Source: Niabella sp.
GTDB lineage: Bacteria; Bacteroidota; Bacteroidia; Chitinophagales; Chitinophagaceae
Direction of reading: 5' to 3'
Assembly (NCBI GenBank): GCA_027493055.1
Contig: JAPUDO010000024.1
Span: 1-64,000 of the forward strand
DNA length: 64,000 bases
The position numbers and the translations under genes are program-made. Shown piece after piece: positions 54,001 through 61,305 of this stretch (the first letter of the stretch is position 1; each line of letters begins with the position of its first letter). The notes beneath the pieces were generated by a model that saw only the letters and a list, made by a program, of their open reading frames with translations, did no database searches and had not been told where the DNA came from.

Positions 54001-54450
54001 CAGGTCGGGCTGTTGTTGTACCTGTTTTTGGGAGAGGTTATTCAGCTCATTTTTTTTAATTACAATAACCTTGTCATGCAGCTCATAGGTCAGCGGCTGG
54101 TTGTTGAATACAATATCCAACGCTTTATTCAATGCAGCCTGTTGTACGGCAATGCTAACAGCAGATGCTTTTTTCAGGTCGGGGCTATTATAAAAAAGCG
54201 TGTAGCCTGTTTGCTTCTCAATTTTTTTCAGCACCGTAAGCATGGAAGCGTTCTTTTCATTCAAGCTGATTTGCTGGGCAAATACGCCTGCAGACACGCT
54301 TAGGCAGGAAACAGATAAGAGGAGTATAGTGATTTTTACTTTAATAAGAATCAAATGCATTGTAAGTTTTCTGAGAAGAAAGCTTTTGTGGGATCGCTCC
54401 AGTTTGGCATGCAGAATAGAGTGATAACCGAATTTTTGTGTAAAATTCAT
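51040..54450 (-). CDS. SusC/RagA-type TonB-dependent transporter with STN domain
   Basis: A 1136-residue SusC. After the signal an STN domain (about 58-130: QISLNEKNASMLTVLKKIEKQTGYTLFY) is followed by a carboxypeptidase-regulatory-like domain (about 155-230: VSGLVVDSAGNPIAGVSVSVEEKK), the plug (about 235-360: KELKQSPVANVTNALAGRLPGLITMQRSGEPGYDNADLLIRGRATFN, ATALYGVKGANGVVIITTRRGK) and the barrel. The STN domain is the part that talks to FecR-type anti-sigma factors, matching the fecR and sigma genes just upstream. The ATG at 54450 gives a long N-terminal extension; the start may be the internal ATG before HLILIKVKITILLL. Confidence 0.95.
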   Translation of the reverse strand: MNFTQKFGYHSILHAKLERSHKSFLLRKLTMHLILIKVKITILLLSVSCLSVSAGVFAQQISLNEKNASMLTVLKKIEKQTGYTLFYNSPDLKKASAVSIAVQQAALNKALDIVFNNQPLTYELHDKVIVIKKNELNNLSQKQVQQQPDLTQDRQQEVSGLVVDSAGNPIAGVSVSVEEKKTAASTDQQGQFSISAEIGDHIIFTAVGYQPYRYRIIDYKPLHIIMRPKEESMEEIVILGFGQSQKKIAQTGSLASVSTKELKQSPVANVTNALAGRLPGLITMQRSGEPGYDNADLLIRGRATFNSVSPLITIDGVQKDYSAINLLDVNEIENITILKDASATALYGVKGANGVVIITTRRGKLGAPGIQISSQYAVQTPTRLPQILGSYDYATLANEAYRNDNPDGILIPYNEIALEAYRTGINPLKYPDVNWMDEALKNSLLSQTNFNISGGSPQTKYFVNIGYTNQDGIYKSEKQPKYDPNISFKRYNFRSNIDIDFNKDFSLSLNLFGAIENGRYPRASASQLFDMLQKVTPNAYPVKYPTGFYAQTPALLNPFYWLNTQGYYQNFNSSLSGMLSASHKLDFILKGLSIKGNYSFDGYFRNRFGRTRSERSAYYNGFGDFSDLASYTYIGEDLPLSAPSSSFGQNRDVWMDMSLNYAGAFSKHFVTGLLLANRTQKVIGGQIPYVSQGLVTRITYNFDNRYFAEFNAGYNGTDNFAEKNRYGFFPALSAGWIISQEKFLKNNKVLSFLKLRGSYGLTGNDQLNGRRWLFISEYNDQSGYNFGDPLIWMSGVGEGAMSNPDISWEIGRKANVGVEIKMWNGLFELNVDLFKEKRDNILITRGSVPSTIGIPAGNLAPVNFGEVSNTGYEIELNHRKRVGQVNYFIRANMSLAKNKIVFMDEEPKPYPYLMLTGHSLGQFFGLQADGFFSNKEEIENHAKQFGQVIPGDIRYRDLNDDQVIDDNDAGPIGKTNVPEKFYGINLGMSWKGFDLSCLFQGASGSNVMLSDQAAYEFVEGKNVLRHHLNRWTPETAASASYPVLHYGYNNNNHRPTSFFLKDASYIRLKNAEIGYTFRKLKLTKTKQFNSLRIYTNGMNLFTWDKIGGSYDPETRSGSGNNYPQQKVYNFGLSVNL

Positions 54451-54602
54451 TTTGTTGATAATTAAGGTTTATAGTAAATGGACTGATCGCCTTATTTTAA
54501 AGGAGTTTGGAGCAATGCTTATTTTCTCCTGGCAATTGCAGTGTAGCAGTTTTTTTTATTGTTCCGGAATGTTTTTTTTGCTTCTTTCATATTGTATCGT
54601 TT

Positions 54603-55754
54603 TTAGTAAATAATTAATTTCCTGTTTTCCATTTTATAGTTAATGCCAGTGGTGGTTTTCAGGATATTTAATGCTGTGTGTAAGTTGGTGTTTCGTGGGA
54701 TCTTTCCATAGAATGCGTCCGATTGCTCAGCGTTAGGATGTTTGTTTTCTACTTCTATATTGTACCAGCGGCTATAAGCATCCAGCACCGTTTGCAGGCT
54801 GGCGTTTTCAAAATAAAAGAACCCCTCCTTCCAGGCGGTCACACCCTCCAGAGGCACCTCTTTAACACGCATTGTTTGGTCTGTTTTATTAAACAGCAGT
54901 TGCTGGCCGGGTTTTAGCGTTTTGTTAAAGAATTCTTTTTCTGCACTAACCTGTACCGAACCTTCAATTAAGGTTGTGCTTATATAGGCGCTTTCATAGG
55001 TATTGATATTAAATTGTGTTCCTAACACCTTCACCACCTGGTTGTTGACGGTAACGAAAAAAGGTACAGGCTGTTTCCCTGCTTTAACCTTCGCAATGTT
55101 GAAAAATGCTTCTCCTTTTAAAAGCTGTACTTCGCGTTTTTCTTTCGAAAACGCAATCGGATAACGCAGGGTGCTTTCATAATTCAGGACGATACTGGAA
55201 CCATCTGGGAGAAACACTGTATACTCGCCACCGCGCGGCGTTGAAATAACATTCATAGCAGATGTAGCGCCTGTGGCTCTGTTACCGGTGGAATGGTAAT
55301 ACAGCTCTCCGTTTGCTTTTTTCTCGATGGTAAATCCCGAATCTGTTATAATGTTGCCGGGCTGGATACTGTCCAGGTTCACCGTAATGCCGTTGGATAA
55401 TGTTAACAAGGCTTTTTTGCCCCCGGGCAGAATATTGGTGACAATATCCGCTTCTAAATGGCTATTCCTATAGAAAAAATAAAAACCTGCGCTAAATAAC
55501 AACAGGAGTGAAGCTGCAACTGCGATGCGCCTGAATAAGCGGACTGGCATGTGCAGGATGAAAGCAGGTTTAACGGCTTGATCCTGAGCCATGCGTTCTT
55601 TAAAGCTCAGCAAGGATTTTTGCAACTCGTGTTCTTCAAGAGGCGTTGCGTCAGGATGCCTGAATTCATCCAGCCAACGGTACAACAGCTGCTTTTTATG
55701 TTCGTTCAGATTTCCTTTCCTGAATTGCTTCAGCAGATTTTTTATGTGATCCAT
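54603..55754 (-). CDS. FecR-family anti-sigma factor
   Basis: A 383-residue membrane regulator. Cytoplasmic N-terminus (about 1-80), one membrane helix (about 82-102: IAVAASLLLLFSAGFYFFY), then a FecR domain (about 180-285: ISTPRGGEYTVFLPDGSSIVLNYESTLRYP, GEAFFNIAKV, VLGTQFNINTYE) and the C-terminal STN-like DUF4974 (about 310-383: FYFENASLQTVLDAYSRWYNIEVEN). It holds the ECF sigma of the next gene in check until SusC signals. It starts 75 bp after the sigma gene. Confidence 0.94.
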   Translation of the reverse strand: MDHIKNLLKQFRKGNLNEHKKQLLYRWLDEFRHPDATPLEEHELQKSLLSFKERMAQDQAVKPAFILHMPVRLFRRIAVAASLLLLFSAGFYFFYRNSHLEADIVTNILPGGKKALLTLSNGITVNLDSIQPGNIITDSGFTIEKKANGELYYHSTGNRATGATSAMNVISTPRGGEYTVFLPDGSSIVLNYESTLRYPIAFSKEKREVQLLKGEAFFNIAKVKAGKQPVPFFVTVNNQVVKVLGTQFNINTYESAYISTTLIEGSVQVSAEKEFFNKTLKPGQQLLFNKTDQTMRVKEVPLEGVTAWKEGFFYFENASLQTVLDAYSRWYNIEVENKHPNAEQSDAFYGKIPRNTNLHTALNILKTTTGINYKMENRKLIIY

Positions 55755-56488
55755 ATTGCTTTTACATGGATGCCTTTACCAGCATCTATAACAATATGTC
55801 GATTGAAAATGTATTAATAGGTAGTCAGATCAATAAAAAATCATAAAAAAAGAATAAATCAGTAATTTCTTTTTTAGAATTTTAATGGCACTCTTAATAT
55901 GGGTAGATACGGTGTGAACAGACAGCCCTAACTGAGCTGCAATTTCTTCGTGACTAAGATTTTCATTCCGGCTTAGCAGGAAGGCCTGTCGCATACGTGG
56001 AGGCAGCTTCTCAATTTCACTCTCTATATAGTTTTTAAATAAAGATTCGCGTGCTGTAAAATCGGTATTGGCGATCACCTGGTGCATAAACTGGTTGATG
56101 CTTTGAAGATATACTTTCTGTCTTTTTGATTTGCTGATATGATCGAGTATTTTGTATTTGACTGCTTTGATGAGATAATTGTTAAGCTTTTCCTGTAGTA
56201 CGATCTGTTTGCGGCGGTTCCATACCTGCAATAATATATCCTGCACTATATCTTCTGCCTCTTCAAGACTGGCCAGTTTACTATGTGCGTAGCGAAGCAT
56301 ATCGGGGTAGAATTTTACATATATCTTTTCATAGGCTGATCTGCTGTCGGCTATACATACGCTATCCAGCAATTCTTCATCTGAAAGATTCTGCAAATTC
56401 ATTTAATGAATACCTCCTGGCAATTTGTGAATGGTCTTAAATTGTTCATACGAAGTTAATAGTTTAGTAACTAAACTGCTTAATATGG
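55609..56488. repeat. duplicated block, left copy (fecR 5' end and sigma gene)
   Basis: This block of about 880 bp repeats at 58090-58969 in the same orientation with an offset of 2481 bp throughout. It contains the first 49 codons of fecR, the whole ECF sigma gene and about 85 bp of its upstream region. Differences are few: scattered substitutions and two compensating 1-base indels inside fecR. The DNA between the copies holds the ISAs1 remnant and the SGNH gene. Confidence 0.95.
55830..56402 (-). CDS. ECF sigma factor (FecI-like), copy 1
   Basis: A 190-residue ECF sigma. Region 2 is at about 20-90 (YEKIYVKFYPDMLRYAHSKLASLEEAEDIVQDILLQVWNRR) and region 4 at about 125-185 (LPPRMRQAFLLSRNENLSHEEIAAQLGLSVHTVSTHIKSAIKILKK). 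With FecR and the STN-SusC it forms a surface-signalling switch for the fructan-type locus. A copy with two visible residue differences (Gln4 versus His4, Asp versus Asn in KFYP-D/N-M) is at 58311-58883. Both copies keep the same upstream sequence for 85 bp. Confidence 0.95.
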   Translation of the reverse strand: MNLQNLSDEELLDSVCIADSRSAYEKIYVKFYPDMLRYAHSKLASLEEAEDIVQDILLQVWNRRKQIVLQEKLNNYLIKAVKYKILDHISKSKRQKVYLQSINQFMHQVIANTDFTARESLFKNYIESEIEKLPPRMRQAFLLSRNENLSHEEIAAQLGLSVHTVSTHIKSAIKILKKKLLIYSFFMIFY

Positions 56489-56518
56489 GCACACGCATTA
56501 AAAATTATTGAGCATTCT

Positions 56519-56849
56519 TTAAAAGAGCGAGCAAATAGTCTTTATTTCTATCAGCCTTTTTTGTTTTCGCTTAATACTTAGCCTTTTCCCTCCCTTTTTT
56601 TCTTCGGATTGGTTAAGGAGGTTGAGCGCGATTTTGCTCATAAAGGAAAAGTTCCGGGCAGCATTTACCTGCTCTTTTTGTACTGGCCTCCTCATTAAAG
56701 CTGAGTCTAAGACCCAGTGGAGATTTTTTCTATGCCTCAATGTTCTCTTTGTAAAGCAGATGGGGCCCCTGTCGTTTGTTCAAAGACCTCCTTTATATCA
56801 TCATGCAAGTGCTTTTGGTTGTCTTTCACCGCCAAAATGTATTCAGCTC
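56519..56849 (-). pseudogene. decayed ISAs1-family transposase
   Basis: On the minus strand AEYILAVKDNQKHLHDDIKEVFEQTTG (56847-56767) and, after a frame change, RHRKNLHWVLDSAL followed by NAARNFSFMSKIALNLLNQ (56740-56600) match the end of ISAs1 transposases (ILAVKDNQ, NLHWVLD, NFS-KIALNLL). The catalytic middle between EQTTG and REH is missing and the N-terminus is gone. No terminal inverted repeats were found. Confidence 0.8.
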
Positions 56850-56919
56850 CTACCAGGATTCATTGTCCTGGCCGTAATCTTCAATATAAAAGTGAAAACG
56901 CCTCTTTTCATACAAACAA

Positions 56920-58029
56920 CTACCGGTTCTTTTTTAGAATACGCTGTATAAGTTCCTTATAAGCTTTGGCATATTTTAACATGCCTATATCCGTTGGATG
57001 AATTTCGTCCACGGTATCATTCATATCCAAACCTATATCCTCATGTCTGAGATAGTATAAGTTTTTTATCCCTTGTTTTTGCAGCTCTTTATACGTAGAA
57101 AGGGAGGCGTCATTTATAGCCCAACTGGATGCCAAAAGAGAGGAGCTTATCCGGTTCCCAAATGTAGAAGAATGATCCACCAGGATAACAGGTGTTTCCG
57201 GATGTCTGGACCGAATTGTATTAACCGTATTTATGAGCCCAGGTCTGATACCATCCACACCCATATTGGGCATACAATCCAGTATAAATATCCGGGCTTC
57301 TTTTTCTACGATCAGATCTACCACCTCTTTTTCTAACCGGCCATTCCCCGAAAAGCCGAGATTGACTATGGGGATGTGAAGGTCTCTGTTCAAAATATTT
57401 GTCCAGGCCAAACCTGCTCTGGACACACAGCCTCCCTGGGCAATGGAAGTCCCATACACTACGATAGGTTTTTCGGAAGACACAGGTACAAATTCAAAAG
57501 TATTGCCTTCAGGAATACCTATTTCCAACCATTCGACGGAATTGTATAACGGCAGGTACAAATGAAAGCTACCGCCTGGTTGGGGTTTTTCCTTATCCGG
57601 CGGCAAGACGGTGTAAGTATAAGTAATCGTATCCTGAAAGCTATACTTTCCATAGGACCATGACCAGCTCCCATCTGTATTTTCCATAAACAGATCCAGA
57701 CCAGAAACTCCGGTGGCAGGGAAATGATCCATAGCATATCTTTTTTCAGCAACCACGTATCTTACTATGATCTGCTTTGCATCTGTATTGAATATCAATT
57801 TCAATCCGGCTGCATTTTCAGACAGAGCCCACACCACTTTTCTGACCAGGTGCTCTGCTCTCGCAGGTAATCTGTCATAAAATGATTTTATTTCCTGACC
57901 CTTCCATAGCTGATTATGCACGGTAGAAAAACCGGCTGTAGAAGGATTATGCCAGACAAATTTCCTCTGTGCCGAACAAGGCAACCCCGGGAGCAGCATT
58001 AATAGAAAAAACAAAAATCTGTACATCAT
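56920..58029 (-). CDS. SGNH/GDSL hydrolase
   Basis: A 369-residue secreted esterase-type protein with a signal peptide (about 1-20). An N-terminal beta-rich region (about 25-180) is followed by the SGNH domain. The nucleophile is in VVYGTSIAQGGCVSRAG, the Gly/Asn blocks are NLGFSGNGRLEKEV and ILDCMPN, and the Asp-His pair is in DEIHPTDIGM near the C-terminus. Such enzymes deacetylate sugars. Its placement next to the locus, with direct repeats on both sides, suggests a role in removing acetyl groups, but this is inference. Start MMYRF at 58029 or the next ATG. Confidence 0.88.
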   Translation of the reverse strand: MMYRFLFFLLMLLPGLPCSAQRKFVWHNPSTAGFSTVHNQLWKGQEIKSFYDRLPARAEHLVRKVVWALSENAAGLKLIFNTDAKQIIVRYVVAEKRYAMDHFPATGVSGLDLFMENTDGSWSWSYGKYSFQDTITYTYTVLPPDKEKPQPGGSFHLYLPLYNSVEWLEIGIPEGNTFEFVPVSSEKPIVVYGTSIAQGGCVSRAGLAWTNILNRDLHIPIVNLGFSGNGRLEKEVVDLIVEKEARIFILDCMPNMGVDGIRPGLINTVNTIRSRHPETPVILVDHSSTFGNRISSSLLASSWAINDASLSTYKELQKQGIKNLYYLRHEDIGLDMNDTVDEIHPTDIGMLKYAKAYKELIQRILKKNR

Positions 58030-58089
58030 ATTAAAAATAATAACCCGTTGGTAGAATTAATTATGACAAAAAAATAAAAACATCCCCAT

Positions 58090-58235
58090 AGCAAGGATTT
58101 TTGCAATTCGTGCTCTTCAAGAGGCGTTGCGTCAGGATGATTGAATTCATCCAGCCAACGGTACGACAGCTGCTTTTATATTCGTTCAGATTTCCTTTTC
58201 CTGAATTGCTTCAGCAGATTTTTTATGTGATCCAT
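58090..58235 (-). pseudogene. fecR 5' fragment in the duplicated block
   Basis: Reading from ATG 58235: MDHIKNLLKQFRKRKSERI then a stop, because a base was gained; a base is lost further on, so the frame returns (RWLDEF, HPDATPLEEHELQKSLL). The gene ends at 58090 where the duplication ends. It encodes no anti-sigma, so sigma copy 2 has no partner of its own. Confidence 0.9.
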
Positions 58236-58310
58236 ATTGCTTTTACATGGATGCCTTTACCAGCATCTATAACAATATGTCGATTGAAAATGTATTAATA
58301 GGTAGTCAGA

Positions 58311-58883
58311 TCAATAAAAAATCATAAAAAAAGAATAAATCAGTAATTTCTTTTTTAGAATTTTAATGGCACTCTTAATATGGGTAGATACGGTGTGAAC
58401 AGACAGCCCTAACTGAGCTGCAATTTCTTCGTGACTAAGATTTTCATTCCGGCTTAGCAGGAAGGCCTGTCGCATACGTGGAGGCAGCTTCTCAATTTCA
58501 CTCTCTATATAGTTTTTAAATAAAGATTCGCGTGCTGTAAAATCGGTATTGGCGATCACCTGGTGCATAAACTGGTTGATGCTTTGAAGATATACTTTCT
58601 GTCTTTTTGATTTGCTGATATGATCGAGTATTTTGTATTTGACTGCTTTGATGAGATAATTGTTAAGCTTTTCCTGTAGTACGATCTGTTTGCGGCGGTT
58701 CCATACCTGCAATAATATATCCTGCACAATATCTTCTGCCTCTTCAAGGCTGGCCAGCTTACTATGGGCGTAACGAAGCATATTGGGGTAGAATTTTACA
58801 TATATCTTTTCATACGCAGACCTGCTATCGGCTATACATACGCTATCCAGCAATTCTTCATCTGAAAGATTGTGTAAATTCAT
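58311..58883 (-). CDS. ECF sigma factor (FecI-like), copy 2
   Basis: A 190-residue sigma almost identical to copy 1, with the same regions 2 and 4 and an intact frame. Two residues differ near the start: His4 for Gln4, and Asn for Asp in KFYPNML. The promoter-proximal DNA is also copied. Its own fecR is only a fragment, so either it is held by the intact FecR in trans, or it is free. A second active sigma would raise the level of the utilisation locus. Its use is unproven. Confidence 0.93.
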   Translation of the reverse strand: MNLHNLSDEELLDSVCIADSRSAYEKIYVKFYPNMLRYAHSKLASLEEAEDIVQDILLQVWNRRKQIVLQEKLNNYLIKAVKYKILDHISKSKRQKVYLQSINQFMHQVIANTDFTARESLFKNYIESEIEKLPPRMRQAFLLSRNENLSHEEIAAQLGLSVHTVSTHIKSAIKILKKKLLIYSFFMIFY

Positions 58884-59115
58884 TTAATGAATACCTCCTC
58901 GCAATTTGTGAATGGTTTTATATTGTTCATACGAAGTTAATAGTTTAGTAACTAAACTGCTCAATATGGTGTCAGGAAGAAAAGGAGAATCCATCTCCAA
59001 AAGTGATTGAGGCGTTTTTTATTTTTTGGATATAGAGCTAAGCAGACAGTACTTCACATTGTGAATTTAATAATATACTTTAAATCCCCGGCAGGTGTAT
59101 TATACATAGCCTCCC

Positions 59116-59835
59116 TTAAAGTGAGCCCACAGCTGCTTCATCTAACATCCATACAATATCCCCTTTTTTAAGGTTTACGTTTTGAACAGGATATGTAGCT
59201 TTTGCATTTTTAGAAAAAATATGTTTAACAACCGGGGCTTTGGCGGCGCCGGCCACCAGGAACATTACTTCTTTACTGTTATTAATAAAACGATAAGTAG
59301 AGCTGAGACGATAGGTTTGTTTACTTTCAACCCATACTTCCTTTATATATCTTTTCGTTTCGTTTAAAACATCTGTACCCGGAAATAAAGATGAGGTATG
59401 TCCATCATCGCCCATGCCAAGCAGCGTCAGGTCAATTTGCATTTTCTTACCCAATGTGCCTCCCAGTATTTTTTCGTATTGGTCAGCACAATTCCTGGCT
59501 TCACCTTTAACAGGCATTGCCAGCACATTTTTCCGTGGAATTTTTACATGATCTAACAAGGCTTCTTTTACCATCCTGTAATTGCTGTCTTCGTGCGTGT
59601 GCGGAACAAAGCGCTCATCACCCCAAAGCAATACTACCTTTTTCCAGTCTATATTTCTTGAGAATGCAGGAGTTGCCAGCAACTGGTACAATCTTTTAGG
59701 GGTGCTTCCGCCTGAAAGGGATACTGAAAACCTGCCGGTATCTGCAATGCTTTTATTACATCTTTCTACAAAAAAATGAGCAGTTGCCACACTTAATGCC
59801 TCTGCATTTTCCCAAATCAGTTTTATCTGTTGCAT
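59116..59835 (-). CDS. pgl: 6-phosphogluconolactonase
   Basis: A 239-residue Pgl (DevB/SOL family) that hydrolyses 6-phosphogluconolactone in the oxidative pentose phosphate pathway. Motifs: FSVSLSGGSTPKRLYQLL, VVLLWGDERFVPHTHEDSNYRMVKEALL, LTLLGMGDDGHTSSLFPGT, and a C-terminus DIVWMLDEAAVGSL. It is a single gene. A 50-bp copy of its 3' end is at 43274-43323. Confidence 0.95.
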   Translation of the reverse strand: MQQIKLIWENAEALSVATAHFFVERCNKSIADTGRFSVSLSGGSTPKRLYQLLATPAFSRNIDWKKVVLLWGDERFVPHTHEDSNYRMVKEALLDHVKIPRKNVLAMPVKGEARNCADQYEKILGGTLGKKMQIDLTLLGMGDDGHTSSLFPGTDVLNETKRYIKEVWVESKQTYRLSSTYRFINNSKEVMFLVAGAAKAPVVKHIFSKNAKATYPVQNVNLKKGDIVWMLDEAAVGSL

Positions 59836-60009
59836 ATTTTTATTTTGATGTTTAAAGATAGGGCGGCATTAATAAAATCTTAAAATATTCTGTTGCAAGG
59901 CACAATTTTAGGGCCTTATTCACATTTTACGATGGATTTCGTTATTTTCACATTACGAACGGATATATATTAAGATTAATTTTAGTTAAGAAAAAGAATA
60001 GTACCTGCA

Positions 60010-61095
60010 ATGTTTATCAAAAAAGCATTACCTGCCCTGGCATTATTAGCATGCTGCGCCTGCGGGAGTAAAATACCTCAAAAAACAAATGTCTTAAGCA
60101 AGCCTCCATCGCAGCAAAAGAAATCAACAACAAAGCCGGTAACTGATAAGCCTGAACAAACCGTATTTACAAAACCTGAACAGAAAACCAGGGATAATAA
60201 GACCAATGATAAGCCTGAACCAACAAATGTAGAGGCCGAAAGACCTCAGATTACTTATACGCCACCTGCTTCATTTAACGCGCTTCCGGAAATGGAATAT
60301 GGATCCCGTTCTTTTTATCTAAATAAAGTAGATAGTTTGCAAAAGGCCTACTCAGTAAGTGATTATAATAAAAATATACAAACCATTATTAACCAGATAA
60401 CGGAAATTCCAGGCAAGAAGAAAAACCCTGCGGTAACCGCCGACTCCTGGTATGCCGCTATCGATTTTAATATCCGGAAGCCTCATTTTGTTGTACTTCA
60501 TCATACCGCTCAAACAAGCGCAGAGCAGACACTCTTTACCTTTTCCCTTCGCCGTCCTGGCCGGGAGTCCAGCTCGCATTATGTTGTAGGCAGAGATGGT
60601 TCTGTTTACCAGATGCTGAACGACTATGTAAGATCTTATCATGCAGGCCTGGGTAAGTGGGGCAGTATTACCGATATGAATTCCTGCAGTATTGGTATCG
60701 AAATAGATAATAACGGATCTGAACCTTTCTCCGATGAGCAAATCAAAGCGCTGTTAAAACTACTGGAAGTTTTAAAAAACAAATACGGTATCCCGCAAGC
60801 TAATTTTATCGGCCATTCTGATGTTGCTCCCGGCAGAAAAAGCGACCCAAGCAAATATTTTCCCTGGAAACGCTTAGCTGATGCCGGTTTTGGCTATTGG
60901 TATGATTCTTATAATTTGCCTACGCCTCCGGCAGACTTTAACGCGATAATGGCATTGAGAGCAATAGGATATGATACCCGCGATGTCTCAAAAGCGATCG
61001 GCGCATTTAAGCTGCATTATATTCAAAACGACACGTCCTCTTCACTTACGGACTACGATAAAAAGGTTTTGTACAGCATATACAGGAAATACTGA
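60010..61095 (+). CDS. N-acetylmuramoyl-L-alanine amidase lipoprotein
   Basis: A 361-residue zinc amidase of the Amidase_2 type that cuts the stem peptide from muramic acid. The lipobox is ALLACCACGSK (Cys about 15-18). A Lys/Pro/Thr-rich linker (20-90) leads to the catalytic domain (about 155-285): VVLHHTAQT (Zn His), SSSHYVVGRDGSVYQML, YHAGLGKWGSITDMNSCSIGIEIDN, and FIGHSDVAPGRKSDPSKYFPW (second His, acid). A C-terminal PGRP-associated helix region follows. It would act in the periplasm on peptidoglycan. Confidence 0.93.
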   Translation: MFIKKALPALALLACCACGSKIPQKTNVLSKPPSQQKKSTTKPVTDKPEQTVFTKPEQKTRDNKTNDKPEPTNVEAERPQITYTPPASFNALPEMEYGSRSFYLNKVDSLQKAYSVSDYNKNIQTIINQITEIPGKKKNPAVTADSWYAAIDFNIRKPHFVVLHHTAQTSAEQTLFTFSLRRPGRESSSHYVVGRDGSVYQMLNDYVRSYHAGLGKWGSITDMNSCSIGIEIDNNGSEPFSDEQIKALLKLLEVLKNKYGIPQANFIGHSDVAPGRKSDPSKYFPWKRLADAGFGYWYDSYNLPTPPADFNAIMALRAIGYDTRDVSKAIGAFKLHYIQNDTSSSLTDYDKKVLYSIYRKY

Positions 61096-61305
61096 TACAT
61101 TTTTTCTGCACTTCTCTTTTGTGTTATTAAGCTCAATGTTGGTTTTTCACATTGATTGCTGACAATTTATGCTTAGGCAATAGTTATTCAACGCTTCAAT
61201 CAATATATTTGTAACAGGGCTAAGCTATGCCTGGCACGTTATTTTATCCGGGATAGTATTTGCACCGCCAGGTGTATGTACGGTTTTCCCGTAAAATCTG
61301 ATATA

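Larger units (their letters stand above)
58090..58969. repeat. duplicated block, right copy
   Basis: Second copy of the block at 55609-56488. It begins inside a fecR fragment, holds sigma copy 2 and ends after the same 85 bp upstream region. Confidence 0.95.

Noticed and set aside
53722-54303. 193-codon plus-strand ORF
   Set aside because: Antisense of the SusC N-terminal region.
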